A DNA stretch of 64,000 nt from Vibrio sp. qd031. Its GTDB lineage: Bacteria > Pseudomonadota > Gammaproteobacteria > Enterobacterales > Vibrionaceae. Both the position numbers and the translations under genes were made by a program. The notes under the pieces were generated by a model that did not search any database, had not been told where the DNA came from, and worked only from the letters and a program-made list of their open reading frames with translations. The stretch lies in assembly GCF_002100145.1 (NCBI RefSeq), contig NZ_JXQD01000036.1, forward strand, positions 1 to 64,000. Reading direction: 5' to 3'. Within the stretch, counting starts at the first letter, position 1; each line of letters starts with the position of its first letter. Shown in pieces: positions 41,639 through 51,173 of this stretch.

Positions 41639-41759
41639 AGGGATGCGTACAATCGCTCCTTTTTGAAAGTAGGTGTGTTGCGACTGCATATACAGCAAAG
41701 CGCACAATTAACATCTACTATTTAGCATAGAGCAGCAATTTAGAAAGGGTGAATGCAGC

Positions 41760-44666
41760 ATGACATTTGCGATTGGTCAGCGTTGGATCAGCGACACAGA
41801 AAGTGATTTAGGGTTAGGGACAGTAGTAGCGGTCGATGAAAGAACAGTGACACTGGTGTTTCCTGCCGGAGAAGAAGAGCGTGTGTACGCACAAAAAGAT
41901 GCGCCAATTACCCGTGTTGTGTTTAATGTCGGTGATCAAGTTGAATCTCAAGAAGGGTGGATGCTCACTGTCGAGGACCTTTTTGTCGATCAAGGTGTTG
42001 TCACTTACACTGGCACTCGCTCTGATAGTGAAGAGTCTGATATTCGTTTGCGCGAGATCTTTCTAAGCCACACCATTCGATTTAATAAGCCACAAGACAA
42101 GTTGTTTGCAGGTCAAATTGATCGCATGGACAACTTTGTGCTGCGTTATCGCGCCTTGACTCACCAGTATCAACAACATAAAAGTCCACTGCGTGGATTG
42201 TGTGGTGTACGCGCTGGCCTGATCCCTCATCAGCTTTATATTGCCCGTGAAGTGGGCAGTCGCTTTGCCCCGCGAGTATTGCTTGCCGATGAAGTGGGCT
42301 TAGGTAAAACCATTGAAGCGGGCATGATATTGCACCAACAGGTTTTATCGGGTCGTGCCGAGCGTATTTTGATTGTGGTACCTGAAACGCTTCAGCATCA
42401 ATGGCTTGTCGAAATGATGCGCAGATTTAACCTGTATTTTTCTATCTTTGATGAAGAGCGATGCCTTGAAGCTCAGCAAGAAGTTACCAATCCTTTTGAA
42501 TCGCAGCAGTTGGTTTTATGCTCACTGGATTTCTTGAAAAAGAGTGAAAAGCGACAAGCCCAAGTTGCTGAGGCTCATTGGGATGTGTTGGTGGTGGACG
42601 AAGCGCACCACTTAGAGTGGAGCGTTGATGCACCAAGCCGCGAATATCAATTGATTGAGTCTATTGCAAGACAGGTTGCCGGAGTGCTTCTATTAACCGC
42701 GACCCCAGAGCAGCTTGGACGCGAAAGCCATTTCGCCCGATTGCGTCTTCTTGATCCGGATAGATTTTACGACTATCAAAGCTTTGTGGACGAAGAAGCC
42801 CAATACGAGCCAGTTGCGAATGCGGTCAGCCGATTGGTGAGTGGTCAGCCGCTTACTAATGAAGAAAAAAATCAAATTGGTGACCTCCTTAGCGAGCAAG
42901 ATGTTGAGCCGATGTTTAACGCCATTGAGTCAGCGAGCGCGCAAGAAGAGCGAGACGCAGCTAGAGATGAGCTGGTGACAAACTTAATGGACCGACACGG
43001 TACGGGTCGAGTTCTATTTCGAAATACGCGTTCGGCCATCTCCGGTTTTCCAGTGCGTAATACACACATTATGCAGATGCCTATGCCTGAACAATATCAG
43101 CGCGCCTTGAAGGTAAATGCCATGCTGTCTACGGATCTTCCACAAGAGCTATTGGCGAAGAAAAACTTGTACCCAGAGCAAGTATTCCAAGAGCTAGGGG
43201 ACAGCAGTAACTGGTGGCAATTTGATTCTCGCGTCGATTGGTTAATTGAGAAAGTGAAGGATAAGCGTTCGGCTAAGATTTTGGTCATTGCTTCACGTTC
43301 TCATACTGCGCTGCAGTTAGAACAAGCGTTGCGTGAGCGAGAAGGCATTCGCGCTACGGTATTCCATGAAGGTATGTCGATCATCGAACGCGATAAAGCG
43401 GCGGCCTACTTTGCACAAGAAGAAGGTGGGGCGCAGGTTCTGATCTGTTCCGAAATCGGCTCAGAAGGGCGAAACTTCCAATTCGCCAACCAATTGGTGA
43501 TGTTTGATCTGCCGTTTAACCCCGATTTACTCGAGCAGCGAATTGGCCGTCTTGACCGCATTGGGCAGCAAAATGACATCGACATTTATGTGCCTTGTCT
43601 TGAGGGTTCGTCACAGTCTATTTTGGCCCAGTGGTATCACAATGGCTTGAATGCTTTTTCAGAAACGTGCCCAACAGGGCGCACAGTTTATGAAGCGTTT
43701 TCACAGCAATTAATTGAGATGTTAGCCACCGGTGATCATAGTCAACTGGACGATGTCGTAGAGCAATCCAAAGCGCTTAACACCCGTCTAAAGTCCGACC
43801 TTGAGCAAGGGCGAGATCGCCTCCTCGAAATGCACTCTAATGGTGGTGACGCATCGGTTGAGCTAGCAAACGATATTGCCCAGCGTGATGGCGATATCGC
43901 TCTGGTTACTTTTGCGCTCAGTCTATTTGATGCAGTAGGTCTTAACCAAGAAGACAAAGGTGACAACGCTCTTATTGTGACTCCGGCTGAGCACATGATG
44001 GTATCGACCTACCCGGGTCTACCGTTTGATGGCGCCACCATCACCTTTGATCGTGATGTGGCTTTGTCTCGCGAAGACATTCAATTTATGTCTTGGGAGC
44101 ACCCCATGATCCAAGGTGGCATTGAGCTTCTATTTAGTGAAGGTGTTGGCACCAGCGCACTGTCACTGCTAAAAAATAAAGCGTTACCTGTCGGTACATT
44201 GTTGTTGGAGTTGGTTTATGTGGTTGATGCACAAGCGCCTAAATCCAGTGGTATCAATCGCTATTTGCCACATACCCCTATCCGCGTCTTAATGGATGCG
44301 AAAGGCAATGACCTTTCAGCACAGGTGGAGTTTGAAAGCTTTAACCGCCAATTAAGTCCGGTGAATAGGCATATGGCAAACAAATTGGTGACGTCTGTTC
44401 AGACTGAAATCAACCAATTGATTAATAGAAGTGAGCCTGTTGCAGAACAGCAACTTATAAAAGTGAAACAGCAAGCCCATCAAGAAATGACGGTATCGCT
44501 GACCGCAGAGCTAGAGAGACTGCAAGCACTTAAAGCGGTGAACCCGAATATTCGAGATCAAGAAATTGAAGCGTTGGAACAGCAAATTGCTACGCTAGAC
44601 GACTATATATCTCGAGCGCAGGTGCAACTTGATTCTTTACGTGTGATTGTCGTATCACACAACTAA
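41760..44666 (+). CDS. rapA: RNA polymerase-associated SWI2/SNF2 ATPase RapA (HepA)
   Basis: RapA binds RNA polymerase and recycles it after termination. The 968-residue protein, the same length as in E. coli, begins with the RapA N-terminal domain (FAIGQRWISDTESDLGLGTV). The ATPase has LLADEVGLGKTIEAG (Walker A), VVDEAHHLEW (DEAH box), LLLTATPEQLG and QRIGRLDRIGQ (motif VI). A C-terminal domain with a coiled region follows. The next gene, rluA, is in the same order as in E. coli and relatives. Confidence 0.96.
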   Translation: MTFAIGQRWISDTESDLGLGTVVAVDERTVTLVFPAGEEERVYAQKDAPITRVVFNVGDQVESQEGWMLTVEDLFVDQGVVTYTGTRSDSEESDIRLREIFLSHTIRFNKPQDKLFAGQIDRMDNFVLRYRALTHQYQQHKSPLRGLCGVRAGLIPHQLYIAREVGSRFAPRVLLADEVGLGKTIEAGMILHQQVLSGRAERILIVVPETLQHQWLVEMMRRFNLYFSIFDEERCLEAQQEVTNPFESQQLVLCSLDFLKKSEKRQAQVAEAHWDVLVVDEAHHLEWSVDAPSREYQLIESIARQVAGVLLLTATPEQLGRESHFARLRLLDPDRFYDYQSFVDEEAQYEPVANAVSRLVSGQPLTNEEKNQIGDLLSEQDVEPMFNAIESASAQEERDAARDELVTNLMDRHGTGRVLFRNTRSAISGFPVRNTHIMQMPMPEQYQRALKVNAMLSTDLPQELLAKKNLYPEQVFQELGDSSNWWQFDSRVDWLIEKVKDKRSAKILVIASRSHTALQLEQALREREGIRATVFHEGMSIIERDKAAAYFAQEEGGAQVLICSEIGSEGRNFQFANQLVMFDLPFNPDLLEQRIGRLDRIGQQNDIDIYVPCLEGSSQSILAQWYHNGLNAFSETCPTGRTVYEAFSQQLIEMLATGDHSQLDDVVEQSKALNTRLKSDLEQGRDRLLEMHSNGGDASVELANDIAQRDGDIALVTFALSLFDAVGLNQEDKGDNALIVTPAEHMMVSTYPGLPFDGATITFDRDVALSREDIQFMSWEHPMIQGGIELLFSEGVGTSALSLLKNKALPVGTLLLELVYVVDAQAPKSSGINRYLPHTPIRVLMDAKGNDLSAQVEFESFNRQLSPVNRHMANKLVTSVQTEINQLINRSEPVAEQQLIKVKQQAHQEMTVSLTAELERLQALKAVNPNIRDQEIEALEQQIATLDDYISRAQVQLDSLRVIVVSHN

Positions 44667-44688
44667 TTGGCAGCATGTAGGAGTTGTT

Positions 44689-45426
44689 ATGGCGATGGAA
44701 GCCTACCACCCGCCGATAGAACCATGGGTGGATATTGTGTACCAAGATGAGCATATACTGGTGGCTGACAAGCCACCAGGGCTTCTGTCGGTACCTGGAC
44801 GTTTGCCAGAACATTACGACAGTTTGTGGAGTCGCCTCGTAGAGCTGTACCCTGATATTCAAGTGGTGCACAGGCTTGATATGGCGACTTCCGGACTGAT
44901 GTTGTTTGCGCTTACCAAAGACGCTGAGCGTCATCTTAAAAAACAGTTTCAGTATCGCTTAACCCATAAAGTTTACTATGCACGCGTTTGGGGCTGTCTG
45001 GAAGAAAAAGAGGGGATCATCGATCTACCGTTGATTTGTGATTGGCCTAATCGACCTCGACAAAAAGTGTGTAATCAGGATGGCAAACACGCGATCACCG
45101 ATTACCAGAAAGTGGTGTGTGAAGAAAAAACCACTTTAGTGCGACTACTCCCAGTGACAGGTCGTTCACATCAGTTGCGGGTGCACATGAGTGAGATTGG
45201 GCACCCTATTGTGGGAGACGAGTTTTATGCGACCGATGAAGCGCTGCAGTTCTCGCAACGATTGCAACTTCACAGCACCGAGCTCAGTTTTTACCATCCA
45301 CAAAACGATGAATTAGCGTCCATATTTGTACCTTGTCCTTTTTATCCAGGATTGGCGCCGGTGGTGCTTGATCACTATCAAGCGCCACAAACCTTGCCAG
45401 ATTACAAGACATTACCAAAACACTAG
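44689..45426 (+). CDS. rluA: Dual-specificity rRNA/tRNA pseudouridine synthase RluA
   Basis: In E. coli, RluA modifies 23S rRNA position 746 and tRNA position 32. The 245-residue protein has LVADKPPGLLSVPGR, the catalytic HRLDMATSGLMLFA (Asp in HRLD) and TGRSHQLRVHMSEIGHPIVG. The ATG at 44689 follows TAGGAG at five bases; a TTG 42 bases upstream overlaps rapA and is rejected. RluA specificity, rather than RluC/D, is assigned by sequence resemblance and its place next to rapA. Confidence 0.9.
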   Translation: MAMEAYHPPIEPWVDIVYQDEHILVADKPPGLLSVPGRLPEHYDSLWSRLVELYPDIQVVHRLDMATSGLMLFALTKDAERHLKKQFQYRLTHKVYYARVWGCLEEKEGIIDLPLICDWPNRPRQKVCNQDGKHAITDYQKVVCEEKTTLVRLLPVTGRSHQLRVHMSEIGHPIVGDEFYATDEALQFSQRLQLHSTELSFYHPQNDELASIFVPCPFYPGLAPVVLDHYQAPQTLPDYKTLPKH

Positions 45427-45468
45427 CTTAGGATAGTAGGGGCAGCAACACACGACCAAGGAGTGCAT

Positions 45469-46431
45469 GTGGCCCCGTTATCAATTGTTTACTTAGACAG
45501 TGCAACCATCCCCTCGCACATTGCGATTCCAACACCGAGTTTTCCACATCATTGGACGGATCACCCACAGACAAGTGCTGAGCAACTCGATGAACGATTA
45601 ACAGGGCAGCATATAGTCATCACCAATAAAGTTGTGCTCGATGCAGCCATATTGGATAAGCACCCTCAGATAAAATTAATCGCCATTTCTGCCACCGGCA
45701 CCAACAATGTTGACCTCACCTATTGCAAGCAACAAGGTATTCGTGTGTGCAATATTCAGGGGTACGCGACACGTTCGGTCCCTGAACATGTGATAGCTAT
45801 GATGTTTGGTTTACGACGTAACTTACGCGGCTATCAGCAAGATATCGAGCAAGGGGAATGGCAGCGTCAGAATCAGTTTTGTTTTTTCACTCACCCAATT
45901 CAGGACATTGAGGGCAGTCAACTGGGCATCATTGGATCAGGCGCGCTTGGACAAGCCCTTGCTGATAAAGCTCAAGCATTAGGCATGAACGTGGTGTTTT
46001 CCGACAGAAAGGGCGCTTCTTCTCTGCGCCCTGGTTATCAAGACTTCGAAACAGTACTACGAGAATCTGACGTGATTTCTCTAAACTGTCCGCTCAACTC
46101 GGACACCAAGAATTTGATTTCGTCCAAGGAGCTATTGTTGATGAAACCAAGCGCTGTATTAATTAATACAGCTCGAGGTGGGGTTGTTGATGAACAGGCA
46201 CTTGTTGATGCGCTCAGCAAAAAACAAATCTCTGGGGCGGCAAGTGATGTGTTCATTGACGAGCCAGCCCCTCTAGATAACCCATTGGTGCTCAATGCTC
46301 ACTTACCTAACCTAATACTCACCCCGCATGTGGCTTGGGGCAGTGATTCAGCCATCACTAAGCTGGTGCGAATATTGATTGATAATCTCAATGCGTTTGT
46401 GGATGGCAAGCCCACAAATGTGGTTATTTAG
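45469..46431 (+). CDS. D-2-hydroxyacid dehydrogenase (hydroxypyruvate/glycerate dehydrogenase type)
   Basis: NAD(P)-dependent reductase of 2-oxoacids. The 320-residue protein has the family order ISATGTNNVDL, the Rossmann motif GIIGSGALGQALADKA, the catalytic Arg in INTARGGVVDEQAL, Glu in DVFIDEPAP and His in LTPHVAWG. It is most like HprA-type glycerate dehydrogenases, but the substrate cannot be fixed. The GTG at 45469 lies five bases after AAGGAG; the GTG at 45463 overlaps that site. Confidence 0.85.
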   Translation: MAPLSIVYLDSATIPSHIAIPTPSFPHHWTDHPQTSAEQLDERLTGQHIVITNKVVLDAAILDKHPQIKLIAISATGTNNVDLTYCKQQGIRVCNIQGYATRSVPEHVIAMMFGLRRNLRGYQQDIEQGEWQRQNQFCFFTHPIQDIEGSQLGIIGSGALGQALADKAQALGMNVVFSDRKGASSLRPGYQDFETVLRESDVISLNCPLNSDTKNLISSKELLLMKPSAVLINTARGGVVDEQALVDALSKKQISGAASDVFIDEPAPLDNPLVLNAHLPNLILTPHVAWGSDSAITKLVRILIDNLNAFVDGKPTNVVI

Positions 46432-46499
46432 CGCTATTGCATATCGCAAAAGGGGTAGGGGCTGCACAAATTTGGATACTGGTACTTCAAAGGCAAAAC

Positions 46500-46526
46500 A
46501 ATAGCTGCACTAAAAGTGCAGCTATT
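46500..46526. terminator. Hairpin between convergent genes, probable bidirectional terminator
   Basis: AATAGCTGCAC (46500-46510) and GTGCAGCTATT (46516-46526) form a perfect 11-base stem with loop TAAAA. The T tracts on either side are short. It lies between the ends of the dehydrogenase and usp genes. Confidence 0.6.
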
Positions 46527-46550
46527 TCAATGTAAGTCTGTTTAGTCCTG

Positions 46551-46988
46551 TTAGCCTTGAGGCTTAACCACTAAAACATTAACAGGAGAGTTGTGAACAA
46601 CCTTACTGGCGACGGATCCTAAGACCACTTTATCGATTTTTGAGCGCTTGTGACTTGGCATGACGATGAGGTCAGCCCCAAGCTTTTCTGCGTAATCAAT
46701 AATGGTGGTATAAGGCTTTCCTTCCGCAACATGTGTTTTATACACCACCGAATCATCAACATATTGATCGGCAAATGTTTTAAGTTGCAACTCCACGTCA
46801 CGCTTCATTTTTAGTGCGGCTTCTTTCGGAAAGTAAGACGACACCATCGACATGTGAATTCCAGGCAATACGTTGAGTAGGTGAATGACAGCACCTGCTT
46901 TTTTTGCATGCCAAACGGCGGTCTTAATCGCTTTATCGCTAAACCCTTTTTCGTTTAGATCAACGGGGACTAGAATTTGTTTATACAT
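46551..46988 (-). CDS. Universal stress protein, UspA superfamily
   Basis: A 145-residue single-domain Usp. It begins MYKQILVPVDLNEKGFS and carries the ATP-binding C-terminal motif MPSHKRSKIDKVVLGSVASK, close to the GxxGxxxxxxxxxGS pattern of nucleotide-binding Usps, although the first Gly is Pro-Ser-His here. Stand-alone gene between the dehydrogenase and the TRAP transporter. It is often found next to TRAP systems, so a functional link is possible. Confidence 0.9.
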   Translation of the reverse strand: MYKQILVPVDLNEKGFSDKAIKTAVWHAKKAGAVIHLLNVLPGIHMSMVSSYFPKEAALKMKRDVELQLKTFADQYVDDSVVYKTHVAEGKPYTTIIDYAEKLGADLIVMPSHKRSKIDKVVLGSVASKVVHNSPVNVLVVKPQG

Positions 46989-47042
46989 AGTTATCTCTCA
47001 CCAACGCAACTGGACTCAACCGTCCTATCTGTATAGTGCATT

Positions 47043-47066
47043 GCCCCACATTTGCCAATGTGGGGC
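47043..47066. repeat. Perfect hairpin between the TRAP permease and usp genes
   Basis: GCCCCACATT and AATGTGGGGC form a perfect ten-base stem with loop TGCC. It is downstream of the minus-strand TRAP permease gene. No T run is present on either side, so a terminator role is uncertain; it may protect the transcript end. Confidence 0.5.
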
Positions 47067-47103
47067 TATGAGTTACATCAAAGTATAGAGAATGAACTCA
47101 GTT

Positions 47104-49677
47104 TTATACGTTTATTGCTTGTTTTGATACTCGTCGGCGCTGATTCCATAGCATCAGTCCAACAATTAAAAACGACGGTACAAATACCCATTCTTTCATT
47201 GGCCGATCCGCGGCAAGTACAATGGTTTTGATCTCCCAGTCAAAGTCGATGCCCGAAGCCTCAGCCGGAGATCCAAACTCAACCATATCAACAATCATTT
47301 TTGAATCTGTTTCAGTCAGCATTAACCCCATTGAAGAGATACGAGCATCTGCATCGCTGGCGCGATCATCAAACGGTAGGCGAACGGTTTTTGCGACAAA
47401 GTTTCCTTCGATGTTTTCGCCTTCAACCATCAATTCAAGTGACTCACCGACATCCAATGTATCAACAATTTCAACAATTTCGGTACCTGGGAAATATTCT
47501 TTTGCCGGGTACACTTTGTCCCACCAAAATCCAGGACGGAAGAAAGTGAAAGTTAGAACCAAAAGCAGCAAGGTTTCCCACCATTTGTTTTTCGTTAACC
47601 ACCAGCCTTGTGTGGCGGCAGAGAACAGCAGCATTGCCGTCGTTGCGGAGATTATGGTTAACAACAAGTGCCACCAACTGTCGATGCCCATCAGCAGCAG
47701 CTGAGTGTTGAAGATAAACATGAACGGTAAAATGGCGGTTCGTATATCGTATGTAAAGCCTTGAATACCTGTACGGATTGGGTCGGATTTGGCAATGGCT
47801 GCAGCGGCAAAAGCGGCAAGACCCACCGGTGGTGTATCATCGGCCAAAATACCAAAATAGAACACAAACAAGTGCACCGCGATCAGCGGTATGATTAATC
47901 CATTTTGAGCACCCAACGTGACAATAACCGGCGCCATCAAGGTGGACACGACGATGTAATTCGCCGTCGTTGGAAGGCCCATACCTAAAATCAGACTAAT
48001 GATTGCGGTGAACAGCAAAATAAGGAAGATATTACCGCCAGAAATAAACTCGACAAAGTCGGTCATAACTAGCCCGATACCGGTTAGGGTGACCACACCC
48101 ACAACAGTGCCCGCTGCAGCTGTAGCGACACCGATGCCAATCATGTTACGCGCACCAGAGACCAACGACTCCACTAAATCGACAAAGCCTTCTTTAGTGT
48201 AAGAACTGAGTTCTTGCTGACCTTGAAATTTAGCCATGATCGGGCGTTGGGTGATCAAGATAAACATCATAAACACCGTGGCCCAAAATGCCGATAAACC
48301 TGGAGAGAAGCGTTCAACCGTCAAACACCAAACCAGCACGACAATCGGTAGCAAAAAGTGTAATCCTGATTTGATGGTTGGGCCCGGTTCAGGCACTTCG
48401 GTTAACTCGCCGTCAATTTCAACACCATCTTGATTGTGAGCCGAAATTTTAAGTAGACCTACATAACAGATAAGTAGAGCAACTGCGACTATAGGGCTAG
48501 CGGCGGCGCCAAACACATCTTTGGTCCAACCCACACCGTAATAGACGAGAGCACTGATAATGCACAAGCCTAAAATGGTTCCAGTGAACGACAGTAAGCT
48601 ATATAGAAGTGTTGGTTTGCGGCGACGTGGAAGACCTTCCATGCCTGCTTTACAGGCTTCAAGGTGAACAATGTACAGCAGCGCGACATAAGAAATTAGC
48701 GCAGGCAATAGCGCGGCTTTAATGACTTCTACGTAAGAGATACCAACATATTCGACCATTAGAAACGCTGCTGCACCCATAATTGGTGGTGTCAACTGAC
48801 CATTGGTGGACGCCGCGACTTCTACAGCACCCGCTTTGGTGCCAGGAAAGCCGACTCGTTTCATTAGGGGAATGGTAAACGTCCCTGTTGTCACAACGTT
48901 AGCAATAGACGAACCCGATACAAGGCCAGATAAGCCTGATGCAACAACAGCTGCTTTGGCTGGGCCACCACGCATATGGCCAAGTAGAGAAAATGCCACT
49001 TTAATAAAGTAAGCACCGGCACCCGCACGGTCTAACATTGCACCAAAGAGTACAAACAGGAATACAAAAGAGGTAGAGACGCCAAGAGCGACACCAAAGA
49101 CCCCTTCCGTAGTCAGCCATAAATGCGACATGGCTTTGTTAATACTTGCCCCTTTGTGCGCGATTACATCGGGCATGTGTGGGCCGGCAAAAGTGTAGAG
49201 CAAGAAGACCGCAGCCACCACCATAAGTGGTGGACCGAGCGCACGGCGGGTTGCCTCCAAAAGAAGCACCATACCGCACACAGCGATGACAATATCTACA
49301 GTCGTCGGTGCGCCAGAGCGTCCAGCTAGCTGAGTATAAAAAATATAGATATACGCAGCAGAGAAAGCACCGACAGCGGCCAAAATCCAGTCAATCGTGG
49401 GTATGCGATCTCGAGGAGAGCTCGACAAAGCCGGATAAGCTGTAAAAGCTAAGAAGATCGCAAAGGTGAGGTGAATGGCTCGAGCTTCTGTATCGTTTAA
49501 AACGAAAATGTTGAAAATAAAAGGCAGTGGTGAGGCATACCAAAGCTGGAACAACGACCAAAGTAATGGAATAAACCATAAAATGGTGCCCGGCATGCCT
49601 TTGGGACTGCGGGCGCCTGTATCGGCTTGTGCCACCATCTCTTGTACATCTTGCGGTGGAGTTGTGTTTTTCGTCAT
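47104..49677 (-). CDS. TAXI-TRAP transporter, fused DctQ-DctM permease with DUF3394 tail
   Basis: Sodium-driven uptake of an unknown organic acid or related solute, together with the TAXI binding protein upstream. The 857-residue membrane protein has a DctQ-like N-terminal part and a DctM part with the conserved GLVSGSSIANVVTTGTFTIP and GMGLPTTANYIVVSTLMAPV. A soluble C-terminal extension (DUF3394-like, about residues 720-835) comes before a last membrane helix. The ATG at 49677 was chosen because AGGAAAA precedes it; a more upstream start adds nine residues. Confidence 0.92.
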   Translation of the reverse strand: MTKNTTPPQDVQEMVAQADTGARSPKGMPGTILWFIPLLWSLFQLWYASPLPFIFNIFVLNDTEARAIHLTFAIFLAFTAYPALSSSPRDRIPTIDWILAAVGAFSAAYIYIFYTQLAGRSGAPTTVDIVIAVCGMVLLLEATRRALGPPLMVVAAVFLLYTFAGPHMPDVIAHKGASINKAMSHLWLTTEGVFGVALGVSTSFVFLFVLFGAMLDRAGAGAYFIKVAFSLLGHMRGGPAKAAVVASGLSGLVSGSSIANVVTTGTFTIPLMKRVGFPGTKAGAVEVAASTNGQLTPPIMGAAAFLMVEYVGISYVEVIKAALLPALISYVALLYIVHLEACKAGMEGLPRRRKPTLLYSLLSFTGTILGLCIISALVYYGVGWTKDVFGAAASPIVAVALLICYVGLLKISAHNQDGVEIDGELTEVPEPGPTIKSGLHFLLPIVVLVWCLTVERFSPGLSAFWATVFMMFILITQRPIMAKFQGQQELSSYTKEGFVDLVESLVSGARNMIGIGVATAAAGTVVGVVTLTGIGLVMTDFVEFISGGNIFLILLFTAIISLILGMGLPTTANYIVVSTLMAPVIVTLGAQNGLIIPLIAVHLFVFYFGILADDTPPVGLAAFAAAAIAKSDPIRTGIQGFTYDIRTAILPFMFIFNTQLLLMGIDSWWHLLLTIISATTAMLLFSAATQGWWLTKNKWWETLLLLVLTFTFFRPGFWWDKVYPAKEYFPGTEIVEIVDTLDVGESLELMVEGENIEGNFVAKTVRLPFDDRASDADARISSMGLMLTETDSKMIVDMVEFGSPAEASGIDFDWEIKTIVLAADRPMKEWVFVPSFLIVGLMLWNQRRRVSKQAINV

Positions 49678-49879
49678 ATGTGGTTTTCCTGTTTTTGACG
49701 ACAAGTCAACGATCTGTGATGACTTTACGATCAGTTTAGACTGACTTCGAGTAGGTTGTGTCGGAAGTTAAAAGTGTCGCGAAATTTGGACGGCGCAAAA
49801 ATCGATTTTTGACCGTCCAAAAAAAGTGTCTACCACTAGAGACTGGCAATAGCGTCTTTGGCAGTAAACATAGAAAAGT

Positions 49880-50848
49880 CTAGTCTAGAAGACCGACTTC
49901 TCTATAGTATTTCTCAGCACCTGGGTGCAGTGGAATAGAGAGCCCAGCCGACACCATATTTTCTTTTTTAAGGTTTGCAAATGCTGGGTGCAAGCGTTTG
50001 AAGGTTGAAAAGTTTTCAAATACGGCTTTGGTCACTTGATAAGCGACGTGTTCTGAGACTTCGCTCGTGGTGATCATTGTTGCCGCCACACCAAAGCTCT
50101 TAATGTCGCCGTCTGTCCCTTTGTACATGTCGGCAGGGATAGTGGTAAACGTATAATACGGGTTATTCGCGACTATGGCGTCGATCTTTGGCCCTTGAAT
50201 AGAAATGAGTTTAGTATCACATGAGGTCGTGGCTTCTTTGATCGAACCGTTTGGATGCCCTACAACGTAGACGAAGGCGTCTATCTTATTGTCACACAGA
50301 GCTTGAGAGCGCTCCGAACCTTTTAGTTCGGAGGCTAATTTAAAGCTGTCACTTGTCCATCCCATTGCTTTCATAACAACGCCCATTGTTGCTCTGTCGC
50401 CGGAGCCTGGGTTACCAATGTTTACGCGCTTACCTTCGAGATCTTCGACGCTGTTGATGCCTGCATCGTTACGAACGATGACATTAAACGGTTCGGTATG
50501 GATAGAGAACATTGCGCGGAGCTTTTTATATTCGCCTTGGTTTTCAAATTGGCTGGTACCATGGTATCCGTGGTATTGCCAATCAGATTGAACGACCCCA
50601 AAATCCAATTCACCGGCTTTCATGGTATTAACGTTGTAAATGGAGCCGCCTGTTGATTCAACGGAACAACGCACATCGTGTTCTTTACGGCCTTTATTGA
50701 CTAATTTACAGATGGCCCCGCCAGTTGGGTAATAAACACCAGTCACAGAGCCCGTACCTATAGTGATAAAGTTTTGGGCTTGTACACCGCTGGTTGCGAG
50801 TACTGTTGCTGCCACAGCCCCTGCTTTAATCCATTTTTTCAATGCCAT
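49880..50848 (-). CDS. TAXI family TRAP transporter solute-binding protein
   Basis: Periplasmic binding protein of the TRAP system. The 322-residue protein has a signal peptide (ATVLATSGVQA) and the TAXI hallmark FITIGTGSVTGVYYPTGGAI. VRCSVESTGGSIYNV, VNIGNPGSGDRATMGVVM and IPLHPGAEKYYREVGL are also present. Glutamate or another small acid is a possible substrate for this family, but this is not deducible here. It is transcribed before the permease with a gap of about 200 bases. A CRP-like site lies upstream. Confidence 0.92.
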   Translation of the reverse strand: MALKKWIKAGAVAATVLATSGVQAQNFITIGTGSVTGVYYPTGGAICKLVNKGRKEHDVRCSVESTGGSIYNVNTMKAGELDFGVVQSDWQYHGYHGTSQFENQGEYKKLRAMFSIHTEPFNVIVRNDAGINSVEDLEGKRVNIGNPGSGDRATMGVVMKAMGWTSDSFKLASELKGSERSQALCDNKIDAFVYVVGHPNGSIKEATTSCDTKLISIQGPKIDAIVANNPYYTFTTIPADMYKGTDGDIKSFGVAATMITTSEVSEHVAYQVTKAVFENFSTFKRLHPAFANLKKENMVSAGLSIPLHPGAEKYYREVGLLD

Positions 50849-51173
50849 GAAATTGTCCTTGAAGTGTTTTAATAGCGGCTACTTTAGAGTGTAGCTCGCG
50901 TAATGAAGCTCTGTTTTTAGACCGCCAATAAAGTCGTAGTGACGAAAAAGTGGCGCGATAATAGCAAAAAATAGGCAGAAAATCGGTGAGCTTCCGCCAA
51001 CGTGGCGAACGGTGGATTAAAAAAACAGCGGCTACTTTAAAGCGCAATAAAAAATTACTCTTTAAAATCAGGGTTTTATAGGTAGGTGACTGTATTCATT
51101 AGTAAATGACAGGGATGTGAGCTCGGTCACATTTGCCGGGGCGCAATGACTAAGCTCATGATTTGTGTATATT
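50849..51173. other. Intergenic regulatory region upstream of the TAXI-TRAP operon
   Basis: No gene was recognised in these 325 bases. They hold a CRP-like site (51115-51134), a possible -10 box on the minus strand (TTTATA, 51075-51080 on +), and two direct copies of an 18-base sequence, AGCGGCTACTTTAxAGxG, at 50873-50890 and 51027-51044. The implied transcript start near 51066 leaves an untranslated leader of over 200 bases for the binding-protein gene. Confidence 0.6.
51115..51134 (-). promoter_or_regulatory. Predicted CRP-binding site upstream of the TAXI-TRAP genes
   Basis: ATGTGA-GCTCGG-TCACAT with a following TTT matches the CRP consensus TGTGA-N6-TCACA perfectly in both half-sites. 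With a minus-strand -10 near 51075-51080, its centre would be close to -58. This suggests cAMP-CRP activation of TRAP uptake when preferred carbon sources are scarce. Confidence 0.7.
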
